DNA from: Zwartia panacis
GTDB taxonomy: Bacteria > Pseudomonadota > Gammaproteobacteria > Burkholderiales > Burkholderiaceae_B
DNA: 64,000 nucleotides
Direction: 5' to 3'
NCBI RefSeq assembly: GCF_030410395.1
Contig: NZ_JAUHHF010000004.1
Coordinates: forward strand, 239,738-303,737
Shown here: positions 28,000-37,032 of the stretch, one piece after another
How positions within the stretch are numbered: position 1 is the first letter of the stretch
Layout: every line of letters begins with the position of its first letter
Notes under the pieces: model-generated
Told to the model about the DNA's origin: nothing
Database searches by the model: none
What the model saw: the letters and a program-made list of their open reading frames with translations, nothing else
Made by a program: the position numbers and the translations under genes

Positions 28000-28040
28000 C
28001 TTGAGTACCCCTGTATAGAAACGCGGTACAGGTACTCAAG
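28000..28040. promoter_or_regulatory. long imperfect palindrome overlapping the cyn start-site region
   Basis: Left arm CTTGAGTACCCCTGTA (28000-28015), 11-base centre, right arm TACAGGTACTCAAG (28027-28040). The arms match over 14 pairs with two extra C on the left. It runs from the base before the cynA ATG to the -12 element of the sigma-54 promoter and includes the AGGGG ribosome-binding site. Read as DNA it is a candidate operator; read as RNA it would mask the ribosome-binding site, but a start near 28028 would leave out most of one arm. Confidence 0.7.
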
Positions 28041-28054
28041 CAAAATGCGTGCCA
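28039..28054 (-). promoter_or_regulatory. sigma-54 (RpoN) promoter of the cyn operon
   Basis: On the minus strand TGGCACG-CATT-TTGCT, an exact match to the TGGCACG-N4-TTGCW consensus. The -24 GG is at 28053-28052 and the -12 GC at 28041-28040, predicting a start near 28028 and a leader of about 29 bases before cynA. Confidence 0.85.
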
Positions 28055-28117
28055 GACGCTATGAACACATCCACATAGCTAGAAACTGTGATGAGAGGAT
28101 AAAAAATGCTCGATTAG

Positions 28118-28132
28118 GCACCAATACTGTGC
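28118..28132. promoter_or_regulatory. NtrC-like binding site upstream of the cyn operon
   Basis: GCAC-CAATACT-GTGC, an exact match to the GCAC-N7-GTGC core of NtrC sites, centred about 97 bases upstream of the predicted sigma-54 start. A weaker partner (GCAC-N7-ACGC, 28159-28173) lies 41 bases further upstream. Together with the sigma-54 promoter this predicts induction under nitrogen limitation. Confidence 0.7.
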
Positions 28133-28218
28133 GGCGCATGAACAATCGATCGAACTCAGCACCGGTATGACGCCCAAACGCCAGTCTAGTGCGCGCTTGC
28201 ACATATAAATCGCCTGAC

Positions 28219-29073
28219 TCAATCATTCAGCACCAGCATGACCGGTTGATGATCAGAAACCTGCGTCAACTGATCGACCGATAATCCTTTCACACGTGAG
28301 GAAATTGAAGGACTGACAAAAAAGAAATCACAACCCACGGGCTCAGGACCATAAGTACGATCAAAAATACGGAATGTCGCGGGATATGGATGGCCAGGCT
28401 TCAGAATGTCCCACGCATTAAACAATGCGCCAGAATCCCCGGGCTGAGTCATTCGGGCATGCTCGATGCTTTGCACCTCAAAATTGAAATCTCCGCATAG
28501 CACTGCATCCATCGTATGCGGTTTAAGCTGGTAGGGACCACCATCGATCGATTTCGGTGGAAAAGCCGCTAAAGAACAAGCCTGCAGGTGAATATCGCGC
28601 AGCGCTGAAACCTGAGCCAAACGTGCTGTTGCGTTGTAATACTCGAGATGAGAGGTCATGACGCGTACAGGGCCCCATGAGGCCTGAACAGTGCAAACAA
28701 GGCAAACACGGCGCATGCTAGGGGTGTTTATATCGTTCCCGGAGACAGGATCTGGCAACAGGATTTTTTCGATCAGGCGAATAGGAAGCCGAGAAACGAT
28801 CAAATTGCCAAATTGTTGGCGATCATTTCCACAGGGCGAGAGCTCATCGATTGCCGCACCTAAGACCACCTCGAAACCAGGCATCAACGCACGCACATGC
28901 TCGACTTGATCCGCAGGTGTTTGACCGGTCAGTGTTTTGTAGTTCACGCTGACCTCCTGCATGCACAGAACATCAAAATCACCCATTTCACGCGCCTTTT
29001 TCAAAACACGCTCAATATCCACGACGCCATCGAGTCCTTTAAACCATTGGACATTCCAAGTGAGAATTTTCAT
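28219..29073 (-). CDS. endonuclease/exonuclease/phosphatase (EEP) family hydrolase
   Basis: 284 residues with the EEP metal-dependent phosphodiesterase core: TWNVQWFKG (Asn), CMQEVS (Glu), MTSHLEYY (His), LCGDFNFE (Asp/Asn) and the terminal SDHQPVML. This fold includes nucleases, sphingomyelinases and inositol or phospholipid phosphatases. Its ATG overlaps the stop of the upstream permease gene (ATGA), so it is translated with the glycerol-3-phosphate-type ABC importer. It takes the place of UgpQ, the glycerophosphodiester phosphodiesterase of ordinary ugp operons. There is no signal peptide, so it acts in the cytoplasm, perhaps on an imported phosphodiester. Function inferred from position. 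Confidence 0.82.
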   Translation of the reverse strand: MKILTWNVQWFKGLDGVVDIERVLKKAREMGDFDVLCMQEVSVNYKTLTGQTPADQVEHVRALMPGFEVVLGAAIDELSPCGNDRQQFGNLIVSRLPIRLIEKILLPDPVSGNDINTPSMRRVCLVCTVQASWGPVRVMTSHLEYYNATARLAQVSALRDIHLQACSLAAFPPKSIDGGPYQLKPHTMDAVLCGDFNFEVQSIEHARMTQPGDSGALFNAWDILKPGHPYPATFRIFDRTYGPEPVGCDFFFVSPSISSRVKGLSVDQLTQVSDHQPVMLVLND

Positions 29074-29930
29074 TTGATACCTGCCCGCATAAAAGATTGG
29101 ACAAACTGTCGCTGAAAAATCAAAAATCCTAGTAACAAGGGCGCAGACGTCAGCAGCGTTGCAGCTGTAATAATCGACCAGTCTATGCCCTGATCTGTCG
29201 ATGAGAATACTTGCAAACCGACAGTCAATGGTCGTGATTCGACTGAATTACTGACCACAAGAGGCCAGAGAAAGTTATTCCAGTGATAACTCACTGACAC
29301 GAGTGCGAACGCGAGGTAAGTCGGTTTTGCTAAAGGTATATAGACATGACGCAGCACCTGTAAAGCAGTTGCGCCCTCCATCATCGCAGCTTCGATCAAT
29401 TCTTTGGGAATTGTCTTAAACGTCTGCCGCAATAAGAAAATCGCAAACGCAGACGCAAAATAAGGCAGACCGATTCCAAATAGCGTATCAACTAAACCAA
29501 GCTGCGATAAGGTCTGATAGTTTCTAACGATTAGAATTTCTGGCATCACCATCAGCTGTACAAGCATTAAGGAAAAAAGAATATTCTTGCCAAAAAAATC
29601 ATAGCGAGCGAAAGCATAGGCAGCGAGTGTGCACAACACTAACTGAATCATCAAAATCATCGTCACCAGTAGTGTAGTGTTTAAAAAATAACGTGCGAAA
29701 GGTGCGGCGTTCCAAGCAGCGAGAAAATTATCAATCGTCAGGGGAGCATTCCAGATCAGTTTTGTTGCGAACTCCGAAGGATGAATCGCGGCCCAAAGAG
29801 CATAAAGTAGTGGCGTGATCCAGCACAACCCAAGCACCCATGCCCCGACGGTGGACAATAGACCTGCAGGCTGACCTAGTCCAGTAAATGTCCGACTAAC
29901 GGATGTTGAGGTGTTCATTGTCAGGCTCAT
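29070..29930 (-). CDS. carbohydrate/glycerol-phosphate ABC transporter permease (UgpE-like)
   Basis: 286 residues from ATG 29930, whose ATGA overlaps the stop of the preceding permease gene; a longer frame to 30035 would lie inside that gene. Six predicted membrane helices and the MalG/UgpE EAA loop (ELIEAAMMEGATALQVLRHVYIPLAKPTYLAFALVSVSYHWNNFLWPLVV). The WNNFLWPLVV segment is typical of UgpE. Forms the channel with the UgpA-like subunit. Coupled to the EEP hydrolase gene at its 3' end. Confidence 0.88.
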   Translation of the reverse strand: MSLTMNTSTSVSRTFTGLGQPAGLLSTVGAWVLGLCWITPLLYALWAAIHPSEFATKLIWNAPLTIDNFLAAWNAAPFARYFLNTTLLVTMILMIQLVLCTLAAYAFARYDFFGKNILFSLMLVQLMVMPEILIVRNYQTLSQLGLVDTLFGIGLPYFASAFAIFLLRQTFKTIPKELIEAAMMEGATALQVLRHVYIPLAKPTYLAFALVSVSYHWNNFLWPLVVSNSVESRPLTVGLQVFSSTDQGIDWSIITAATLLTSAPLLLGFLIFQRQFVQSFMRAGIK

Positions 29931-30802
29931 CTGTAGTGCGTCCTGCGATCCAGCAAAAAGAACTGCAACAAGCCAACGACGGCCAAAATTAGCAGCAACA
30001 CTGCCGTCAATGCGGATGCATAGCCACGATCCCAAAAACTAAACCCGACCTCGTAAAGATAGAACAACAACAAGGAAGTCGCATTATCAGGGCCACCTTT
30101 TGTCATCACAATAATGTGATCGACCATGCGAAATGCATTAATCAGCGCATTGACCAAAACAAAAATTGTCGTGGGCATTAATAATGGCCACTGGATACGT
30201 CGAAAAAAATACCATCGGCTCGCACCTTCAATTTGAGCGGCCTCCTGATAATTCGGACTCAAGGTCTGCAAAGCAGCAAGATAAAAAATCATGAAAAATC
30301 CCGCCTCTTTCCAGATGGCGACAACAATCACGGAGCCGAGCGCCAACTGAGGATCTCCAAGCCAATTCTGGCTTGAAAAACCTAACATTCCTAACACTTG
30401 GTTGATCAACCCATACCCGGGCGTATAAAAAAAGATCCAGATATTTGCCACTGCGATCATGGGTAATACGGTGGGTAAGAAATAAGAAAGACGTAAAAAC
30501 TGACGGCCCGCTATTTTTTCATTTACCCAAAGAGCCATTGAGATTGACAAGGCAATTGAGACGGGAATCGTGACGAGTGCAAACCACAAGTTATTTAATA
30601 AGGATTTCCAAAAATTAGGGTCCTCACGCATCACTTGATAGTTTTCTACGCCCACGAAAACAGCCTCTCGTCCCGCGCGCGGAGTCGACATCAAACTGTC
30701 TATCAATGTGCCTACTGCGGGATAATGCGTAAAGCCCACCAAAAAAATAAAGGCGGGCAAAAGCAAAAGATAGGCGTGTATGTGCCGGGTAGAGAGTGTC
30801 AT
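29927..30802 (-). CDS. carbohydrate/glycerol-phosphate ABC transporter permease (UgpA-like)
   Basis: 291 residues, six membrane helices, the first at residues 9-28. The MalF/UgpA EAA loop is NYQEAAQIEGASRWYFFRRIQWPLLMPTTIFVLVNALINAFRMVDHIIVMTKGGPDNATSLLLFY. The last part, TKGGPDNATSLLLFYLYE, is a characteristic UgpA/sugar-permease signature. Second inner-membrane subunit of the importer. It follows the binding-protein gene after 72 bases. Confidence 0.88.
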   Translation of the reverse strand: MTLSTRHIHAYLLLLPAFIFLVGFTHYPAVGTLIDSLMSTPRAGREAVFVGVENYQVMREDPNFWKSLLNNLWFALVTIPVSIALSISMALWVNEKIAGRQFLRLSYFLPTVLPMIAVANIWIFFYTPGYGLINQVLGMLGFSSQNWLGDPQLALGSVIVVAIWKEAGFFMIFYLAALQTLSPNYQEAAQIEGASRWYFFRRIQWPLLMPTTIFVLVNALINAFRMVDHIIVMTKGGPDNATSLLLFYLYEVGFSFWDRGYASALTAVLLLILAVVGLLQFFLLDRRTHYR

Positions 30803-30874
30803 AGGGGTTTCATAGGAGTGTCATCGTTGAACGAACGGTCTGCGCATCAAGCACGGACCGTTCGAGACTCCTCT

Positions 30875-32155
30875 TTACTTGTATTTACGCAGCAGACGAT
30901 CTGCTTCGACCTGAGCATCCTTGAGTGCTTGCGCAGGAGACTTGGCACCCGTCAAGGCAGCTTGCAAGCCATCGTTCAAGGCCTTGGTCACACGCTGATT
31001 ATCGTGAGTCGAAAGTTCGGCGACTGCGAAAGGCAACTGATCACGTGCAACTAAAGCCGGAGGAAATTCAGCCGCATACTTTTTCAGAGTAGGCGTTTCA
31101 TAGGCTGCAGGTGAGACAGCGACATAACCTGTATCGATACTCCACTGTGCGGCACGTTCGGGTTGTGTCAACCATTTCGCAAACTGGTATGCCCCCTCTT
31201 GTTCTGCTGCAGAAGCTTTCGAGAAAATGAAGAAATTACCACCTCCTGTCGGAGAGCCTCGACGTTTTCCCTCTGGCAACATTGCCACACCAAAATCGAA
31301 TTTGGCATTACTGCGTATATTTGTCAGGTTGCCGGTCGTTGTCCAAATCATGGCAACTTTCTTTTCCATGAAGTCCCGAGGTGTTGTTCCCCATTGAACG
31401 ACGCCTGAAGGATGAATGCCATATTTTTTGGATAGATCAACCCAGTATTGCAAAGCCTCAATCACTTTTGGGTCGTCGTATTTGACTTGATTGCCTGCTG
31501 CGTTTGCCAGAATGGCATCATTTTGTGTGCTGAACCCTTGGAATAACCAATAAGGAAATCCACTGGAGGGGACTTGGATACCCCATTGCGTGACATTTCC
31601 ACTTGCATCTTTTTTGGTGAGCTTTTGACCCATACTGACAGTTTCGGCCCAGTTTTTGGGTGGAGTGTTGGGATCAAGACCAGCTTCTTTGAACATTTCC
31701 TTGTTCCAGTACAACACAACAGTCGAACGCTGGAACGGAATACCCCAAGTCTTATTATCAAATTGACCGTTCAACATAAATGCCGGAAAAAAGCTCTTGA
31801 GCCAAGCACGGTCATCTTCAGTTTTGACAAATTTGTCAATCGGAGTAATCGCAGCTTCATCGGCTAATGTAAACGTATCGGTTGAAAGCAAAATAGCAGC
31901 GGTCGGCGGCTTGCCTGCTTTATGAGCCGTCAAGGCTTTCACAATTGTTTCCTGATAAGTACCCGAATAAACAGGGGTCACCTTATAGTCTGGATGAGCC
32001 TGATTAAAGTCTGTTGCGTACTGATCAATAATTTTTGTGATGGGTCCGCCTACTGCGATTGGAAAATAAAAAGACACCTCTGTTTTGCTGAATGCAGACG
32101 CGCTCAGACAGACACCTGCGGCCAGCATGACCGCACGACTGAATAGTTTGTTCAC
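30875..32155 (-). CDS. extracellular solute-binding protein, UgpB-like
   Basis: 426 residues. Signal peptide ends at SASAFS (about residue 23). The mature start TEVSFYFPIAVGGPITKIIDQYATDFNQAHPDYKVTPVYSGTYQETI is very close to UgpB proteins, which bind sn-glycerol-3-phosphate and glycerophosphodiesters. WGIPFQRSTVVLYWNKEMFKEAGLDP and PTGGGNFFIFSKASAAEQEGAYQFAKWLTQPERAAQW are standard family-1 binding-protein motifs. This is the first-line evidence that the importer is of the ugp type. Ligand still inferred. Confidence 0.87.
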   Translation of the reverse strand: MNKLFSRAVMLAAGVCLSASAFSKTEVSFYFPIAVGGPITKIIDQYATDFNQAHPDYKVTPVYSGTYQETIVKALTAHKAGKPPTAAILLSTDTFTLADEAAITPIDKFVKTEDDRAWLKSFFPAFMLNGQFDNKTWGIPFQRSTVVLYWNKEMFKEAGLDPNTPPKNWAETVSMGQKLTKKDASGNVTQWGIQVPSSGFPYWLFQGFSTQNDAILANAAGNQVKYDDPKVIEALQYWVDLSKKYGIHPSGVVQWGTTPRDFMEKKVAMIWTTTGNLTNIRSNAKFDFGVAMLPEGKRRGSPTGGGNFFIFSKASAAEQEGAYQFAKWLTQPERAAQWSIDTGYVAVSPAAYETPTLKKYAAEFPPALVARDQLPFAVAELSTHDNQRVTKALNDGLQAALTGAKSPAQALKDAQVEADRLLRKYK

Positions 32156-32212
32156 ACCTTTCTCCTTAACGATTTGAATAGCTGATTTAAGTACTTGGTT
32201 AATGCAATCGAC

Positions 32213-33232
32213 TTAATTGATACGATGACCGTCATGATCAAACCAATGCAGGTTTGAAGCCTCCCAACCCAGCGCAATTTCGCCCTGAACATCTCGAGCA
32301 TACTTACCATCCGCTCTTACAACCAACGACTGCTGACCGACCCCAACGTGCAGCATGAGATCCGCGCCAGTAAAATCCGTTCTGAGTAATGGCAAATGAA
32401 GGTCTCCGCCTAAATGCACATCCTCGGGACGAATGCCCACGCGTGTCGCACCCGATGGCGCTTGCAACTCGATATGGGTCCCTGCGATACGCGAGCCTTC
32501 AAGCTCAAGCACATTCATTCTTGCGCTACCAATAAACTGCGCAGCAAAAAGAGTACGTGGCTGTTGATAAATCTCAGTCGGTGTCGCGACCTGCTCGACC
32601 CGCCCACCCTTGAGCAAGATGACGCGATCTGCCATGCTCATCGCCTCGGTCTGATCATGGGTCACGTAGACCACTGACAAACCAAGTTTGCGCTGAAGAG
32701 CGCGCAACTCGTGACGCATCTCTTGACGAAGTTGCGCGTCTAGGTTGGACAAGGGCTCGTCCATCAGACAAAGCTGACTATCTGCAACCAGCGCGCGCGC
32801 TAATGCGACACGCTGCTGTTGACCGCCTGATAGCTCACCAGGTTTGCGATCAGCCAATTGTGACAAACTCAGCAAATCCAAAGTTTTTCGGAGTCTTTCG
32901 ATAATTTCCGCTTTGGGTACACGCCTGACCTTGAGTCCGAATACAACGTTCTCTGAAACAGAAAGGTGAGGAAACAAGGCGTAATTCTGAAATACCATTG
33001 ACACGCCACGCTGGGCAGGTTGTATCTCAGTCACATCGCGACCAAAAATGTGAATGCGACCTGTTGTCGGCATCTCAAGCCCGGCAATCAATCTTAATGT
33101 CGTCGTCTTTCCACAACCTGAAGGCCCAAGCAACACTGAAAATTGTCCCTGCTCAAGCTGCAGATCTGTAGGATGAAGGGCTGTCGTCGCCCCCCAGCTT
33201 TTGCCGGCCTGATCAAATTGAACTGCGTTCAT
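32213..33232 (-). CDS. ABC transporter ATP-binding protein, UgpC/MalK-like
   Basis: 339 residues. Walker A GPSGCGKTT, Q-loop VFQNYALFPHLSV, signature LSGGQQQRVALARAL, Walker B CLMDEPLSNLD, and a C-terminal TOBE domain (GIRPEDVHLGG). The TOBE domain marks the MalK/UgpC group, which powers uptake of sugars and glycerol phosphate. It is the first gene of the five-gene minus-strand operon (ATPase, binding protein, two permeases, EEP hydrolase), an order different from ugpB-A-E-C-Q. I see no clear Pho box in front of it. Confidence 0.88.
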   Translation of the reverse strand: MNAVQFDQAGKSWGATTALHPTDLQLEQGQFSVLLGPSGCGKTTTLRLIAGLEMPTTGRIHIFGRDVTEIQPAQRGVSMVFQNYALFPHLSVSENVVFGLKVRRVPKAEIIERLRKTLDLLSLSQLADRKPGELSGGQQQRVALARALVADSQLCLMDEPLSNLDAQLRQEMRHELRALQRKLGLSVVYVTHDQTEAMSMADRVILLKGGRVEQVATPTEIYQQPRTLFAAQFIGSARMNVLELEGSRIAGTHIELQAPSGATRVGIRPEDVHLGGDLHLPLLRTDFTGADLMLHVGVGQQSLVVRADGKYARDVQGEIALGWEASNLHWFDHDGHRIN

Positions 33233-33282
33233 ACAGTCACTTACTCACTTAATTAATTATTTTTGGTTTTGTCTCTCACATT

Positions 33283-33302
33283 AACTTAACTTTATTTAAG
33301 TT
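33283..33302. repeat. inverted repeat in the divergent ugp-like/cytochrome b promoter region
   Basis: AACTTAA-CTTTAT-TTAAGTT, perfect 7-base arms, 51 bases before the ATPase start and 61 before the cytochrome b start. Could be an operator of the ABC-importer operon. Confidence 0.4.
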
Positions 33303-33324
33303 CAATGACAACCAATATGAATTG

Positions 33325-33337
33325 ACCACTGAGTGGT
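33325..33337. promoter_or_regulatory. 13-base palindrome before cytochrome b561
   Basis: ACCACT-G-AGTGGT, perfect 6-base arms, 26 bases before the cytochrome b ATG and close to TTGACC at 33322-33327. A repressor site is possible; no known regulator is recognised. Confidence 0.4.
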
Positions 33338-33362
33338 TTTCATTAAAAGGGTGATAAATTAA

Positions 33363-34109
33363 ATGATGGATAACCCTAGGTTTCTCAGCATGACCGCTCA
33401 TCGTTTAAACAGCCCTCGTCACTCCGTACCACAAACACGTATTTGGGATTTGCCCACCAGGCTATTTCACTGGTTATTCGCGTTCAGCATCTGCGGCGCC
33501 CTCGTGACGATCAATTTAGGGGGTGCCTGGATGGAGTGGCATGTCAGATTTGGCATTGCGAGTTTTGTGCTTCTCCTTTTCCGTCTGATATGGGGACTCA
33601 TTGGGCCACGCTACGCCCGTTTTACCCAGTTCATGACTTCCCCCGCTCAAACCATCTCTTACCTGCGTCAAAAAAACAAGTCTCAGCATGCCGGACATAA
33701 TCCGCTTGGCGCCTGGTCAGTGATCGCCATGTTGATCTTGCTCTTATTTCAAAGTTTTTCCGGTCTATTCACAAATGATGATGTGCTGACACAAGGCCCT
33801 CTCGTGCAGTTCGTCAGCAACGACACTGTCGCCTTGTTCACACGCTTGCATCTGTTGAATGAATATTTACTGTACACGCTGATTCTCTTGCATCTGTTAG
33901 CGATAGCGTTCTACAGCTTCAAAGGCGAGTCCCACGTTAAACCAATGATGACGGGCGACATTCCTAAACACACCTTACCTCCTGATGCCCAGAATGCACG
34001 GGACGACTGGCGAGTTCGGGCGGGTGCACTCCTTTTATCAGTCCTGCTGACCGGGCTGGGCTGGTGGCTTTATATGCTTGCAGTGAACGCACCGGCAAGT
34101 TTTAGCTGA
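33363..34109 (+). CDS. cytochrome b561-type (bacterial/Ni-hydrogenase) membrane protein
   Basis: 248 residues. Four membrane helices in the bacterial cytochrome b561 plan, with haem-ligand histidines in PTRLFHWLFAF, WMEWHVRFG and near LFTRLHLLNEYLLY / ILLHLLAIAFY. A fifth hydrophobic segment closes the C-terminus. The ATG at 33363 has AGGGTGA upstream. It probably passes electrons to a soluble cytochrome. The cytochrome c' gene 840 bases downstream, on the other strand, is the expected kind of partner; in many relatives the two are adjacent. Confidence 0.85.
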   Translation: MMDNPRFLSMTAHRLNSPRHSVPQTRIWDLPTRLFHWLFAFSICGALVTINLGGAWMEWHVRFGIASFVLLLFRLIWGLIGPRYARFTQFMTSPAQTISYLRQKNKSQHAGHNPLGAWSVIAMLILLLFQSFSGLFTNDDVLTQGPLVQFVSNDTVALFTRLHLLNEYLLYTLILLHLLAIAFYSFKGESHVKPMMTGDIPKHTLPPDAQNARDDWRVRAGALLLSVLLTGLGWWLYMLAVNAPASFS

Positions 34110-34186
34110 TGCAGTGATACTCAGTCGTCTACTTTTAGGGAATAATACCGGGTCAGTAAATATAAAAATGATCTGGGGAACAAAAA

Positions 34187-34960
34187 ATGCCGATTCTTAA
34201 CAACGGTGATTGCAGGATCTATTGGCGCGGCGACGGCGACACTCAATTACCAGGATTGCTTCTAGGCAACTCGCTTGGGACGGACATCACGCTATGGGAC
34301 CCGATGCTAGAGTCTCTCATGCGTCATTTCTACGTTGTGCGTTTTGACACGCGTGGACATGGCGGTTCTGATGCCCCCCCTGGTCCTTACTCAATTGATC
34401 AGCTGGCAGACGACGCACAAGCGGTCATTGCCGCGGCTCGATTGACCCATTATCACTACTGGGGGATTTCTCTGGGCGGGATGATCGGGATGGAGCTTGC
34501 GGCACGTAAGCCTACGGGACTCAAAAAACTCGTGCTCAGTCATACTGCGGCAGAGTTTGACCCTGGAATTTGGGATCAGCGTATTGCAGCTCTCAAAACG
34601 GGTGGTATGTCAGCAATTATTGATGGCGTCATTGGACGATTTTTCACGCCTGAGTTTGTTCTACAAAACAACATCCGTCTTAAGCGTATCCGAAATATCG
34701 CCCTGTCTCAAGCACCTGCAGGCTATGCCGCCTGCTGTGGCGCGATCCGCGATATGGATCTCTACCCACGCCTTGCACGGATTCAAGTCCCCACACTCGT
34801 GGTCGTTGGCGAGTCCGATTTGTCAACACCAGAAGCACGAGGGCAAGCTCTGGTGGATCACATCAAAGATGCGCGCATGGTGAAAGTTAAAAGCGCACAC
34901 ATTGCACCACCAGAAATTCCTACAGAATATCTGGCAGCCGTCTTACCTTTTATTTCTTGA
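34187..34960 (+). CDS. alpha/beta hydrolase, 3-oxoadipate enol-lactonase-like
   Basis: 257 residues. The catalytic triad is Ser95 (GISLGGMIG), Asp211 (VGESDLSTP) and His238 (SAHIAPPE). The N-terminal LLLGNSLGTDITLWDPMLESLMRHFYVVRFDTRGHGGSD-PPGPYSI is the hallmark of PcaD, which opens 3-oxoadipate enol-lactone in protocatechuate/catechol degradation. No other pca or cat genes are in the window, so the real substrate may be another ester or lactone. Its 3' end overlaps the convergent cytochrome c' gene by 11 bases. Confidence 0.85.
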   Translation: MPILNNGDCRIYWRGDGDTQLPGLLLGNSLGTDITLWDPMLESLMRHFYVVRFDTRGHGGSDAPPGPYSIDQLADDAQAVIAAARLTHYHYWGISLGGMIGMELAARKPTGLKKLVLSHTAAEFDPGIWDQRIAALKTGGMSAIIDGVIGRFFTPEFVLQNNIRLKRIRNIALSQAPAGYAACCGAIRDMDLYPRLARIQVPTLVVVGESDLSTPEARGQALVDHIKDARMVKVKSAHIAPPEIPTEYLAAVLPFIS

Positions 34961-35414
34961 TGCGATAAGAGTCGTGACACGCTTTACAGCTGGCGCCAAC
35001 ATCGCCAAATGCTGCACGTAGCTTGTCAAGATCGCCCGAATCAGCAGCTGCGGAAAGCTTGACAATCGCTGATTCGAATTTGGTCTGCGCAGCTTTGAAT
35101 CCAGCTGCGTCAGACCAAACCTCTGGCTTGGCTGAACTCTTACCCTCAGTGCCCGCGCCAAACGCTCCCCAAGGCAGGGTCGACAGTGTCTGAACCAAAG
35201 CAACGTTCGCCTTAATTGCCGCTGCGTCGTAAGGAACTTGTCCTTTGACTGTGGGCTGCATGCGGCCAAATTGAGAGGCCAGTAAGACGAAGGCTGACTG
35301 GCGATATTTAATCGCATCCTCGGGTTTTGCAAACTGAGCACTTGCAGAAGACATCCATAAAGGAGACAACAGCGCGCCAGACACCAACAATACCGATAGT
35401 TTGTTCAGATTCAT
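34950..35414 (-). CDS. cytochrome c' / c-556 family protein
   Basis: 154 residues with a signal peptide cleaved after SSASA (residue 26). The mature protein is a four-helix bundle typical of cytochrome c': FAKPEDAIKYRQSAFVLLASQFGRM at the N-terminus and a C-terminal haem-binding CxxCH (Cys143, Cys146, His147). Such periplasmic haem proteins bind NO or carry electrons. It may pair functionally with cytochrome b561 encoded upstream on the other strand. Convergent overlap of 11 bases with the hydrolase gene. Confidence 0.9.
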   Translation of the reverse strand: MNLNKLSVLLVSGALLSPLWMSSASAQFAKPEDAIKYRQSAFVLLASQFGRMQPTVKGQVPYDAAAIKANVALVQTLSTLPWGAFGAGTEGKSSAKPEVWSDAAGFKAAQTKFESAIVKLSAAADSGDLDKLRAAFGDVGASCKACHDSYRIKK

Positions 35415-35448
35415 TTATGCGTACTCTTTTAAAAGACTGGTGAAATAA

Positions 35449-36903
<1,455 letters not shown>

Positions 36904-36996
36904 CTAAAGTAGCATCTCGGGGTAAGGTATGAGGTGTAAAAAATATACGCTTTTTAGGGTATGCCTTTTCTTTTGCAAAAATTTAATTAGCAAAAC

Positions 36997-37005
36997 TAAT
37001 ATAGT
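36997..37005 (+). promoter_or_regulatory. candidate promoter -10 for the glutathione transferase gene
   Basis: TATAGT (37000-37005) and the overlapping TAATAT (36997-37002) are the best -10 candidates; TTGCAA at 36973-36978 could be the -35 for the latter (18-base spacer). They lie 28 to 36 bases before the ATG at 37033. The rest of the purB/GST region holds no other signal I can support. Confidence 0.3.
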
Positions 37006-37032
37006 TTAAGCATTGTTGCCACTTATAAACAT

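Noticed and set aside
28000..28040. Simple RNA thermometer or attenuator hairpin as the sole explanation
   Set aside because: The predicted sigma-54 start falls inside one arm, so that transcript cannot form the full hairpin; kept as an operator or read-through device instead.
33241..33362. Pho box in front of the ugp-like operon
   Set aside because: No pair of CTGTCAT-like repeats with the right spacing; only unrelated inverted repeats.
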